A stretch of 9,922 bases of DNA from an uncultured Acidimicrobium sp. (GCA_903853285.1 CAINTF010000232.1:1-9922), one strand, 5' to 3'; positions 1 through 6,532 are shown, numbered from the stretch's first letter. Notes: generated from the letters alone by a model not told the origin. Numbers and translations are program-made.

Positions 1-1
1 A

Positions 2-718
2 GCCATAACGTGGGTGGGCCTTGAGTACCGGTACATGGCACCCATTGCCGGACTTCTTCATGAACTGCGTTCGGGAATCATCGGCAATATGAAGATGATG
101 TCGATTCGTGAACATCGTTTTCCGTTTCTTGTCAAGGTTGACAACTGGAATCGTTTCTCACAGAACACGGGTGGCACGTTGGTAGAGAAGTGTTGTCATT
201 TCTTTGACTTGATGTGTTTGATTGCAAAAAGCCGTCCGGTTTCGGTCATGGCTAGTGGATCGCAAGCGGTCAACCACATCAGTGAAAAATACGACGGCAA
301 AACTCCGGACATCCTTGACAATGCTTATGTTGTTGTAAATTTTGAGAACGGAATTCGTGGTCTGTTGGATCTCTGTATGTTTGCAGAAGCTTCAAAAAAT
401 GAACAAGAAATATGTGTGGTCGGTGACAAAGGCAAGATTGAAGCAATGATTTCCGAATCACTTGTTCGCATAGGGCTTCGCAAAAATGGTTACGGAACGT
501 ACCAGGATTTTCCTATCGAAATGGATCAATCTGTTGTTAGGGGATTCCATCACGGCGCTTCATACGTGGAGCACACCCAACTTCAAGCAGCCGTGCGAAA
601 CAACCACGCAGCACAGGTTGGACTACAGGACGGTTTATGGTCAGTTGCAATAGGCCAAGCCGCGCATCTTTCTATTGATGAAACGCGATTGGTCCAAATC
701 AGCGAGGTGATGGCATGA
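2..718 (+). CDS. Gfo/Idh/MocA family oxidoreductase, C-terminal part (5' truncated)
   Basis: The reading frame is open from the first bases of the window to TGA at 716-718, giving 238 visible residues, so the start and the N-terminal NAD(P)-binding Rossmann domain lie upstream. What remains is the C-terminal alpha/beta substrate domain. It has the family-typical GGTLVEKCCHFFDLM stretch (codons near 167-220), in which the Lys, His (197-199) and Asp correspond to the conserved catalytic region of inositol and glucose-fructose dehydrogenase relatives. It also has a later VVGDKGKIEA motif and a typical C-terminal helix (GLQDGLWSVAIGQAAHLSI). Members oxidise or reduce a hydroxyl on a sugar, cyclitol or related compound with NAD(P) in the cytoplasm; the substrate here cannot be told. 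It overlaps the next gene by four bases (ATGA), so the two are very probably co-transcribed and translationally coupled. The family call is firm, the substrate unknown. Confidence 0.88.
   Translation, partial: AITWVGLEYRYMAPIAGLLHELRSGIIGNMKMMSIREHRFPFLVKVDNWNRFSQNTGGTLVEKCCHFFDLMCLIAKSRPVSVMASGSQAVNHISEKYDGKTPDILDNAYVVVNFENGIRGLLDLCMFAEASKNEQEICVVGDKGKIEAMISESLVRIGLRKNGYGTYQDFPIEMDQSVVRGFHHGASYVEHTQLQAAVRNNHAAQVGLQDGLWSVAIGQAAHLSIDETRLVQISEVMA
704..710 (+). promoter_or_regulatory. Shine-Dalgarno for the ProA-like gene
   Basis: GAGGTGA lies inside the end of the upstream oxidoreductase gene, four bases before the ATG at 715. It is a strong ribosome-binding match and supports choosing the ATGA overlap start. 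Confidence 0.7.
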
Positions 719-2160
719 AACATGCTCTTAATGCCAGCGACATTGTTTTGATTGATGGTTCACCACACCGAGTCGGTGAAGAGATTGCAGATAAATTCGT
801 CCAAGGAGATCGAGTTATTGGTCTGAGTGGTGGACAATTACTGCACATTCCGCAAACTGATCTAAGAATAATTGAAGATGCAGTTACACGAAGCGTCGTT
901 GCTTTCAATGAATTGAAGTCAACTTCTGCTGATCAAGTCACTCAGTTTTTTGAAGAGTTTGCGCTGAGACTTGGAGATGATCAAATATTTGGTCAAATAC
1001 AATCCGTCAACGCAGCGGATGTAGTGGATGCAAAGTCACGTGGAAGATCAACAACGAGGTTATTGCTCACCGAATCCATGCGTCGTGACATGATCGCAGC
1101 TCTTCTGACATGGTCTCAAACTCCACAAGTTGATGGTTCGATTTTGAATACAACTGATCACAGCAGTTGGAATGTCTCCGCTGTGAAGTCACCATTGGGG
1201 GTGGTGGCATTTGTTTTTGAAGGACGTCCCAACGTCTTCGCAGACGCAACAGGGGTTCTGCGATCAGGAAACAGTTGTGTGTTCAGAATCGGAAGCGATG
1301 CATTGCTGACAGCACAGGCAATTATGGAACTCGCTGTGCTACCAGCGTTGTCAACGAGTGGTTTGCCGCAGGGTGCTGTGACGCTTGTTGAGTCACGATC
1401 ACACGCGAGCGGATGGGCTTTATTTTCCGATCGACGGGTTTCGTTGGCCATTGCTCGAGGCAGTGGCACAGCAGTTGCGCAGCTAGGTGCTGTAGCGCAG
1501 CAGCATGGTATTGCCGCCAGTCTGCATGGAACGGGGGGCGCATGGATGATAGCTGGTGAACATGCTGATGCACGTTGGTTTGAACAAGTCGTGGAGAATT
1601 CATTGGATCGCAAAGTATGCAACACGTTGAATGTTTGTTGCGTCGTGCAATCACGGGCTACGGAATTAGTTCCTGTATTTGCTGAGGCATTGGCCAGGGC
1701 CGCATCGAACCGAGAATCTCATGCAGTTTTGCATCTCGATACAGCCGCGAGTCAATTGTTGTCCGAGGTACCAAATTCGATGACGTGTCTTGACCTAACA
1801 CGTCCCGAACTCGCGAATGAGTGGGAATGGGAAGATTCTCCTGAATGTTCTCTTGTTGTCGTGGAATCAATTCAAGAAGCCATCGCACTGTTTAATAAGT
1901 ACGCGCCAAAGTTTATTGTGTCGGTCATTTCTGAAGACTCGTCCGAACTTGATCATGTATGGCGTGAAGCAGATGCGCCGTTCGTTGGCAATGGCATGAC
2001 TCGTTGGGTTGATGGTCAATTTGCGTTGGATAAGCCTGAACTTGGACTTTCCAATTGGCAATCTGGCCGAATTCTTGGACGCGGTGGAATATTGTCAGGA
2101 GATTCTGTATTCAGCGTTCGGTATGTTGCAGATCAACGTAACGCTGAATTGCACCGCTAA
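715..2160 (+). CDS. ProA-like aldehyde dehydrogenase (glutamate-5-semialdehyde dehydrogenase family) with N-terminal extension
   Basis: A 481-residue member of the gamma-glutamyl phosphate reductase branch of the aldehyde dehydrogenase superfamily. Such enzymes interconvert an acyl phosphate and an aldehyde with NADP(H). Visible landmarks are SPLGVVAFVFEGRPNV (159-174, matching the ProA PxGVIGVIYEARPNV block), RSGNSCVFRIGSDA (183-196), the catalytic Cys302 in RKVCNTLN, and VGNGMTRWVDG (424-434) near the C-terminus. It is about 60 residues longer than usual ProA (about 420). The surplus is at the N-terminus (about 1-53, including GDRVIGLSGGQLLHIP), which I do not recognise. Several ProA blocks are altered: ARGSG (248-252) where ProA has PRGG, and EGRPNVF for EARPNVT. 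No proB lies next to it; the partner is a Gfo/Idh/MocA oxidoreductase coupled through ATGA. Housekeeping ProA is possible, but a paralogue acting on another acidic substrate is more likely. It converges on panC with only nine bases between stop codons. Confidence 0.82.
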   Translation: MKHALNASDIVLIDGSPHRVGEEIADKFVQGDRVIGLSGGQLLHIPQTDLRIIEDAVTRSVVAFNELKSTSADQVTQFFEEFALRLGDDQIFGQIQSVNAADVVDAKSRGRSTTRLLLTESMRRDMIAALLTWSQTPQVDGSILNTTDHSSWNVSAVKSPLGVVAFVFEGRPNVFADATGVLRSGNSCVFRIGSDALLTAQAIMELAVLPALSTSGLPQGAVTLVESRSHASGWALFSDRRVSLAIARGSGTAVAQLGAVAQQHGIAASLHGTGGAWMIAGEHADARWFEQVVENSLDRKVCNTLNVCCVVQSRATELVPVFAEALARAASNRESHAVLHLDTAASQLLSEVPNSMTCLDLTRPELANEWEWEDSPECSLVVVESIQEAIALFNKYAPKFIVSVISEDSSELDHVWREADAPFVGNGMTRWVDGQFALDKPELGLSNWQSGRILGRGGILSGDSVFSVRYVADQRNAELHR

Positions 2161-2184
2161 GGGGAGTCTTTACAGTTCAACGTT
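2109..2184. repeat. Three-arm inverted repeat at the ProA-like/panC convergent junction
   Basis: ATTCAGCGTT (2109-2118) is a perfect 10-base inverted repeat of AACGCTGAAT (2140-2149), with a 21-base loop. The second arm can also pair, with one mismatch, with TTCAACGTT (2176-2184), and that pairing extends inward by three more pairs (one G-U) across the two stop codons. The two hairpins share an arm and are mutually exclusive. No T-run follows on either strand, so neither is a classical intrinsic terminator. The structure is seen in the sequence; any function in termination or mRNA 3' protection is inference. Confidence 0.45.
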
Positions 2185-3021
2185 GTCGATGAGTCGAATT
2201 CCATCGATAATGCCTGCGAAAAGCACGACGGATGAATGAAGTTCAACAACTGATAGTTCTTCTAGCGTTTGGCGATCAACGACTTCAAGATACTCGATCG
2301 AAATATTTGTTTCATTTTTCAAAACGTCAAAAGCAGTTTGCTTCAGTACCGCACAATTGGTCTGACCCGAATCGAATTCCGAACGAAGAGCAAAAAGTGC
2401 ATCTGGAATAGTCTTCGCCTTCAAGCGTGCGGATTGGCTGAGACGTGCATTTCGGCTAGAGAGCGCTAATCCATCAAGATCGCGAATCGTGTCAACCTGA
2501 AGTATCTCAATCGTTGGATGCAATTCGCGCGCCATTGCGCGTATGACTGCTATCTGCTGATAATCCTTGGCACCAAATATGGCTTTCTGTGGAGTGACGA
2601 TTTCGAAAAGACGATTGACGACCGTGACTACGCCAGCAAAGTGTCCGGGTCGTGAGGCGCCTTCGAACTTATCTGCAATTGCAGATGGTGTTAAATACTT
2701 CTTATAGTCAGTAGGGAACATGTCTAATGCCGAAGGCGCAAAGACAATTGACGCGCCAGCGGCGATGCTCGTTTCATAGTCTGTTTCCAACGTTCGCGGA
2801 TACTTGTCAAAGTCGACACTGTCGCCAAATTGAAGTGCGTTAACAAAAACAGACACAACAACAATGTCGCTCTGAGATTTTGCATACTCGATTAGAGCAA
2901 CATGACCACTGTGTAATGCTCCCATCGTTGGAACGAACGAGATCGTTTGGTCAAGGATGCTTGACCTCCAAGTAGCAAAATGTTCAGTGGAACGAATGAG
3001 CGTCATCGGGCCACTGTCCAT
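2170..3021 (-). CDS. panC: Pantoate-beta-alanine ligase (pantothenate synthetase)
   Basis: PanC condenses pantoate with beta-alanine using ATP, through a pantoyl-adenylate, to give pantothenate, the precursor of coenzyme A; it is cytoplasmic. With the start used here (283 residues) the hallmarks are VPTMGALHSGH (30-40, the HxGH nucleotide-binding motif), FVNALQF (59-65), RPGHFAGVVTVV, FGAKDYQQ (149-156), LSSRN (187-191, the KMSKS-like loop) and a C-terminal GIRLIDNVEL. Two usually conserved positions differ: Ala for Pro in FVNPxQF and Ala for Glu in FGEKD. The ligand-binding Asn, Lys, Asp and Gln are kept. The start is uncertain. ATG at 3021 has GAGG six bases upstream, while ATG at 3006 (MTLIRSTEHF, 278 residues) fits the usual family length but has a weak ribosome site. 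The gene overlaps the end of panB by 38 or 23 bases. Third gene of the esterase-panB-panC operon. Confidence 0.96.
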   Translation of the reverse strand: MDSGPMTLIRSTEHFATWRSSILDQTISFVPTMGALHSGHVALIEYAKSQSDIVVVSVFVNALQFGDSVDFDKYPRTLETDYETSIAAGASIVFAPSALDMFPTDYKKYLTPSAIADKFEGASRPGHFAGVVTVVNRLFEIVTPQKAIFGAKDYQQIAVIRAMARELHPTIEILQVDTIRDLDGLALSSRNARLSQSARLKAKTIPDALFALRSEFDSGQTNCAVLKQTAFDVLKNETNISIEYLEVVDRQTLEELSVVELHSSVVLFAGIIDGIRLIDNVEL

Positions 3022-3805
3022 TGCGTACCTCGTCGACAAAATTTGAACACGCCTCGACACTCGCGCTTCTTATATCCGCGTACTGTTTCGTGAACTTGAG
3101 ATTATGTGTTGTGAGACCCAAAATGTCGTGGAGAACAAGCACCTGACCGTCGCAGTCCGGACCCGCACCAATACCTATTGTTGGAATAGATACCTTCTGC
3201 GTGATTTCCTCTGCGAGTTGTCGCGGAATGCCTTCGAGAACTACTGCGAACGCGCCAGCCTGCTCCACAGAATGTGCATCTTCGAAAATGCGTTCTCTGC
3301 CGCCAGCGTCACGGTTGTCTGCTCGACCCTGAACTCGGTGGCCGCCCATGCGGTGGTAGCTCTGAGGAGTGAGACCGATATGACCCATCACAGGAATATC
3401 AACTCGACTGATGGCTGCGATGGTGTCATACATATTCACACCACCTTCAAGTTTGACGGCTGATGCGCCAGCCTTAATCAATCTGATTGCGCTGCGAACA
3501 CCCTGTTCGGAATTTACTTGGTAAGAACCAAAGGGTAGATCGCCGACAATGAGGGCTCGAGGTTGGGCACGAGCCACGAGTCGAACGTGGTATTCCATCT
3601 CTTCAAGTGTTACTGGGATAGTTGTTGCAACTCCCTGAACAACTGAACCGACTGAATCGCCTACAAGAATGATGTCCACACCGGATTCATCCACTATCGA
3701 AGCAAAAGTTGCGTCGTAGGCGGTAATCATGGTGATGCGTTGCGTCGAGCCAGCATGCATTTTGCGTTCGAGAATTTGGGGAACAGTGACTCGCGGGCGA
3801 ATCAT
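2984..3805 (-). CDS. panB: 3-methyl-2-oxobutanoate hydroxymethyltransferase (ketopantoate hydroxymethyltransferase)
   Basis: PanB transfers a hydroxymethyl group from 5,10-methylene-tetrahydrofolate to 2-oxoisovalerate, giving ketopantoate, the first committed step of pantothenate synthesis. The 273-residue protein is a (beta/alpha)8 barrel with all landmarks: MITAYDA (26-32), VGDSVGSVVQG (48-58), GDLPFGSY (88-95), KLEGG (118-122), GHIGLTPQS (141-149) and IGIGAGPDCDGQVLVLHD (210-227), with the conserved C-terminal ending AHSFH. Asp50, Asp89 and Glu120 match the Mg ligands, and Glu191 matches the catalytic Glu of the E. coli enzyme. A few extra residues (RADNRDAGGRE, about 161-171) sit in the loop where most homologues have a shorter QGK/R segment. 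ATG 3805 is chosen because it makes an ATGA overlap with the esterase stop and has GGA upstream; a TTG at 3817 in the same frame is less likely. It is followed by overlapping panC; panD and panE are not in the window. Confidence 0.97.
   Translation of the reverse strand: MIRPRVTVPQILERKMHAGSTQRITMITAYDATFASIVDESGVDIILVGDSVGSVVQGVATTIPVTLEEMEYHVRLVARAQPRALIVGDLPFGSYQVNSEQGVRSAIRLIKAGASAVKLEGGVNMYDTIAAISRVDIPVMGHIGLTPQSYHRMGGHRVQGRADNRDAGGRERIFEDAHSVEQAGAFAVVLEGIPRQLAEEITQKVSIPTIGIGAGPDCDGQVLVLHDILGLTTHNLKFTKQYADIRSASVEACSNFVDEVRNGQWPDDAHSFH
3028..3031 (-). promoter_or_regulatory. Shine-Dalgarno for panC ATG at 3021
   Basis: GAGG on the minus strand lies six bases before ATG 3021-3019. It is also the codon pair for Glu-Val in the conserved PanB C-terminus, so part of the match could be coincidence. 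It favours the longer PanC start over ATG 3006. Confidence 0.45.
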
Positions 3806-5232
3806 GAATTCATCCAAAAATCGTAAACGCGGTTATGTGGTGACTTGTCACTGGCGTGAAGAGCACTCGAAGGCACATCAAAGATTTTAATGGTGCGATT
3901 TTCCAAATCATACGGTGTCCAAGTTGGAGAACCGCTGCGACCGAAGGCCAAGAGTTCGCTTGAAATCTCCATCGCCAGGTTTGGTGCGCTCGGGTCATTC
4001 CCTGTGTACACGTGAACCCGTTGTGCATCCACATTGTTGAAGATGAATGGAATATCGAGTCCGTGGCTAGCACCGAGAACACCATCAAAGATTGGTGAAG
4101 TCCAAGTGAACATGTAGGACCACGTATTCGGCAAAGTTTTTGCGCGCTCGTGAAGAAGATTCCACATTGGAAACTTAAAGTGTGTATCTGTATCTACAGC
4201 TGCAATTATTTGCGTCCCAGAATAATCGGGGTAACAATTTGTGTACAGAGAATAAATGGCTTCTGCTTGATTGCCATGATTGCTTTGTAGAACTGCCAAC
4301 GCTTGGGCTAGATCGAGATTGTTGACGGCGGGATTGAGCAAATTGAATATTCGTGATTCGTCTCGAGTTGTGCCGATGACTAGATCTACTGGGTTGTTTG
4401 CGGCAGCCTTGACAACGTCTATTGGCAGGACAATTCCATCCGCTGTCGGTGAAAATCCTTGCAACCAGGTTTCGACATCGACGAGCATCGAGTCTTGAAC
4501 TTTTAAAAATTGCTCAGTCGTGAGTGATTTAAGGTCTTCGATGCTTGAAACGCTGGCGATTTCCAAAAATTTCTGTTGGGCTTGCAGTGCGATTTCTGAT
4601 GTACGTAATTGGCCAAGAGAAGCACTCATTGCCCAGGCATGCGAAAACAGTCCGACAGCTGATGGTGCGGCCATCAATGCAACGACGCTACAACCACCAG
4701 CAGATTCTCCAAATATGGTCACATTTTTTGGGTCTCCACCGAATGCCGCAATGTTTTTCTGAACCCACTGCAGTGCTGCAATTTGGTCAAGGATTCCTAG
4801 GTTCGAATTTCCTAGAAATCCGAATGCACCGAGACGGTAACTCAGTGTGACAATGACGGCATCTCCATCGAGAGTGAGTCGCTCTGATTCGTTCCAAGAC
4901 AACGGGGGTGTGATGTTGGTAAAACCTCCGCCATGAATCCATACATGCACAGGACGAGGAGTATCGGAGATTGAGGGCGTGGTGATGTTGAGAAAAAGAC
5001 AATCTTCGCTTTGTCCCGAGTCGTCCGCATTGAGTAATTGGCGGAGCTGACTTTCAGTCTGAGGGCACTCAGGACCGATTGTGACGGCTTCCAACACACC
5101 AGACCAATGATCGACAAGAACTGGTGGCTCTAATCGTGAGGCTGTAGCGAAACGAATACCTTTATATACAGCGACGCCTGATGGGGCAATAACGCCACGA
5201 ATTTGACCACATGGGGTGTCGACCAATGTCAT
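3802..5232 (-). CDS. Type-B carboxylesterase (para-nitrobenzyl esterase family)
   Basis: A 476-residue alpha/beta-hydrolase of the carboxylesterase type-B/cholinesterase family, which hydrolyses carboxylic esters. The parts are in the expected order: GVAVYKGIRFA near the N-terminus, EDCLFLN (76-82), the oxyanion-hole HGGGF (100-104), the nucleophile elbow FGESAGG with Ser177, GTTRDES with the probable acid Glu292, and GASHGLDIPFIF with His390. The full catalytic triad is therefore present. There is no signal peptide, so it is predicted cytoplasmic; the natural substrate is unknown. The ATG at 5232 gives a normal family N-terminus. No good Shine-Dalgarno precedes it, but TAGCCT lies six bases upstream, as expected for a leaderless transcript. 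It is the first gene of an operon with panB (ATGA overlap at 3802-3805) and panC; a link to pantothenate metabolism is not evident from the protein itself. It diverges from the acyltransferase 31 bases away. Confidence 0.94.
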   Translation of the reverse strand: MTLVDTPCGQIRGVIAPSGVAVYKGIRFATASRLEPPVLVDHWSGVLEAVTIGPECPQTESQLRQLLNADDSGQSEDCLFLNITTPSISDTPRPVHVWIHGGGFTNITPPLSWNESERLTLDGDAVIVTLSYRLGAFGFLGNSNLGILDQIAALQWVQKNIAAFGGDPKNVTIFGESAGGCSVVALMAAPSAVGLFSHAWAMSASLGQLRTSEIALQAQQKFLEIASVSSIEDLKSLTTEQFLKVQDSMLVDVETWLQGFSPTADGIVLPIDVVKAAANNPVDLVIGTTRDESRIFNLLNPAVNNLDLAQALAVLQSNHGNQAEAIYSLYTNCYPDYSGTQIIAAVDTDTHFKFPMWNLLHERAKTLPNTWSYMFTWTSPIFDGVLGASHGLDIPFIFNNVDAQRVHVYTGNDPSAPNLAMEISSELLAFGRSGSPTWTPYDLENRTIKIFDVPSSALHASDKSPHNRVYDFWMNS

Positions 5233-5238
5233 CGGATC

Positions 5239-5244
5239 AGGCTA
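5239..5244 (-). promoter_or_regulatory. Putative -10 box (TAGCCT) of the esterase-panB-panC operon
   Basis: On the minus strand TAGCCT fits the actinobacterial TANNNT -10 pattern and ends six bases before ATG 5232, which would place transcription start at or next to the start codon (leaderless mRNA). No convincing -35 was found. The same arrangement, TAGACT plus six bases plus GTG, precedes the ABC transporter gene at 6545. Confidence 0.45.
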
Positions 5245-5249
5245 TCCAT

Positions 5250-5255
5250 TAGATT
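5250..5255 (+). promoter_or_regulatory. Putative -10 box (TAGATT) of the acyltransferase gene
   Basis: TAGATT fits TANNNT and ends eight bases before ATG 5264, with a weak -35-like ATGTCA at 5226-5231 (18-base spacer). It lies five bases from the opposite-facing esterase box, so the two polymerase footprints would overlap. This is a pattern-based call only. Confidence 0.35.
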
Positions 5256-5263
5256 TTGGGAGC

Positions 5264-5914
5264 ATGTTGCGTCGCCCACTTCATCGTATTTTTCATTCGT
5301 TCTTAGAACGAGGGACATCATTCGTGTGGGATCTGATGGGTCTGTATGGCGCTATCGGACCTGACACCACTAAGGGTAAGAATTTTGGCAGGTTCGGTAA
5401 GGGCAGCATCATCTGTTTCCCACAGACCACCATCTTCAACGAGCGCTATATCCATATCGGACAAGACACAATGATCGGCTCGCATGTGGCGTTGTCTGCC
5501 GGCATGATTCCTGGTCAGGTGTGTTTGACGAATCCAGTCGTGCGGATTGGCGATCGATGTCTTATCGGTAGAGGTAGTGGAATTGTGGGTCATCTCTCGA
5601 TTGATATTGGAGATGATGTTTGGACAGGGCACCACGTGTACATCACTGACCAAAATCATGGTTACGAAAACATCAACGTGCCAATTTCTCAACAAACTCA
5701 AATCGAACGACCAGTTTCGATCGGGGATGGTTCATGGCTCGGAGCGGGAGTTGTGGTGCTACCTGGAGCAAAGATTGGTAAGCATGTCGCAGTTGGAGCT
5801 AACTCTGTTGTGACGGGAATATTGCCCGATTACTGCGTTGCTGTGGGTTCTCCGGCCCGTGTCATAAAACAATATTCCTCATCGAGTGGGTGGGTGGCCG
5901 CCGACGAGTTCTAA
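5264..5914 (+). CDS. Hexapeptide-repeat (left-handed beta-helix) acyltransferase
   Basis: A 216-residue member of the LbH acyltransferase family (WbbJ/maltose O-acetyltransferase-like). These enzymes transfer an acetyl or other acyl group from acyl-CoA to a hydroxyl or amine, often on a sugar or surface glycan. Imperfect hexapeptide turns run from about residue 41 to 200 (for example IHIGQDTMIGSHVALSAG, VRIGDRCLIGRGSGI, IDIGDDVWTGHHVYI, VSIGDGSWLGAGVVV, AKIGKHVAVGANSVV). The loop DQNHGYEN holds the likely catalytic His132, and the family-typical GSPARVIK (195-202) ends the domain. There is no membrane segment. ATG 5264 is preferred; a GTG at 5216 would extend it by 16 residues of low-quality sequence into the esterase gene. 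The Shine-Dalgarno is poor (GGGAG almost touching ATG), which fits a leaderless or near-leaderless start after TAGATT. Its TAA overlaps the stop codon of the convergent gene. The acceptor cannot be told. Confidence 0.9.
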   Translation: MLRRPLHRIFHSFLERGTSFVWDLMGLYGAIGPDTTKGKNFGRFGKGSIICFPQTTIFNERYIHIGQDTMIGSHVALSAGMIPGQVCLTNPVVRIGDRCLIGRGSGIVGHLSIDIGDDVWTGHHVYITDQNHGYENINVPISQQTQIERPVSIGDGSWLGAGVVVLPGAKIGKHVAVGANSVVTGILPDYCVAVGSPARVIKQYSSSSGWVAADEF

Positions 5915-5935
5915 ATGGACAAGTCCATTGGCGGC
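5897..5935. repeat. Nested inverted repeat over the overlapping convergent stop codons
   Basis: AATGGAC (5914-5920) and GTCCATT (5923-5929) form an almost loop-free palindrome that could fold as a 6-base-pair hairpin with a CAAG loop. GCCGCC (5897-5902) and GGCGGC (5930-5935) form an outer GC-rich pair, leaving an 11-base bulge on the left. The structure covers the stop codons of both converging genes. No T-run follows on either strand, so a bidirectional terminator role is only a guess. Confidence 0.4.
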
Positions 5936-6426
5936 TTGCACGCCGTCATGGCATTATCTGCGGCGAACGTAGAGATCTTTTCACTCAATGGAATTCCCAT
6001 CACGATTGACTCACCAAACGGAACGTTGGTTCCAAGTCGCAACTCCTTTGCGTATGTTCGACGGTCGATTATGTATAAGCGGTAATCGGTTATCCATAAC
6101 GGAATGAGCGCCTGACCTTTTGCGTCGGACGGTTTGGATTGTTCGAGCTGCGCCAACATGCGATCAAGGGTGTCTGTCGCAAGATCTACTAAATCGGCTC
6201 GCTCTTTGAGCGCGTCTCTTCCCGCCTGATTGAGGGGACGAAAATCTGCCAGTTTGATGCGCTCGTTAGCTGCATCTTGGCAAATCGTCTCTGCACGCTT
6301 GGTCCAACCTCGATCTCCAATTTCATTGACAACTTCTTTAGAAGCAAAGAACAACGCGTAAACCCACATAGCTGCCAAAAGCGCAAACACAACTGCGAGT
6401 GTTGAGCGACCAAGAAGTCGTTTCAT
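5911..6426 (-). CDS. Membrane-anchored protein of unknown function
   Basis: A 171-residue protein I do not recognise. Three positive charges (K2, R3, R7) precede one strong hydrophobic segment at about 8-28 (STLAVVFALLAAMWVYALFF). There is no lipobox or obvious cleavage site, so it is probably a signal anchor with the rest outside the membrane. The soluble part begins with a helix-rich, charged stretch (about 40-98, RAETICQDAANERI through LEQSKPSDAKG), then a hydrophobic/aromatic strand LIPLWITDYRLYIIDRRTYA (107-126). Two cysteines, C49 and C163, could form a disulfide linking the start and end of the external domain. It is transcribed away from the ABC exporter across a shared 118-base intergenic region, and its TAG overlaps the TAA of the acyltransferase. 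The length, the charge pattern before the TM and the absence of a strong opposing frame support a real gene. No function is proposed. Confidence 0.8.
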   Translation of the reverse strand: MKRLLGRSTLAVVFALLAAMWVYALFFASKEVVNEIGDRGWTKRAETICQDAANERIKLADFRPLNQAGRDALKERADLVDLATDTLDRMLAQLEQSKPSDAKGQALIPLWITDYRLYIIDRRTYAKELRLGTNVPFGESIVMGIPLSEKISTFAADNAMTACKPPMDLSI

Positions 6427-6504
6427 CGATACACGCTTAATTTGATTCTCACGGTTTGATCGTAGGTGATGTATGTGAGGCTCGCTCGACTCCTTTGTGG
6501 ATTG

Positions 6505-6518
6505 TGTGATCAGTCACA
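6505..6518. promoter_or_regulatory. Palindrome TGTGA-N4-TCACA, possible operator
   Basis: TGTGA (6505-6509) and TCACA (6514-6518) form a 5-base inverted repeat with a TCAG spacer, lying where the -35 region of the ABC promoter would be. Overlapping short repeats follow: TCAC (6514-6517) pairs with GTGA (6524-6527), and AGTC (6527-6530) pairs with GACT (6535-6538). The half-sites resemble CRP-type sites, but the spacer is four rather than six bases. A repressor or activator site is plausible but unproven. Confidence 0.35.
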
Positions 6519-6532
6519 TTCGCGTGAGTCAT

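Noticed and set aside
1158..1625. Minus-strand reading frame of 155 codons inside the ProA-like gene
   Set aside because: It lies entirely over the catalytic domain of a recognised dehydrogenase, has no ribosome site and a composition typical of a shadow frame.
2161..2169. Intrinsic terminator between the ProA-like gene and panC
   Set aside because: The gap is nine bases and no hairpin followed by a T-run exists on either strand; only the inverted repeats already listed are present.
3806..3817. TTG at 3817 as start of panB
   Set aside because: ATG 3805 makes a standard ATGA overlap, has a GGA ribosome site and gives the usual PanB N-terminus.
5216..5263. GTG at 5216 as start of the acyltransferase
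   Set aside because: It would overlap the divergent esterase start by 17 bases, removes room for either promoter, and adds residues with no family similarity; ATG 5264 gives a normal N-terminus.
6505..6518. Calling the palindrome a true CRP site
   Set aside because: The half-sites match TGTGA/TCACA but the spacer is four bases instead of six, and no CRP-type gene is visible.
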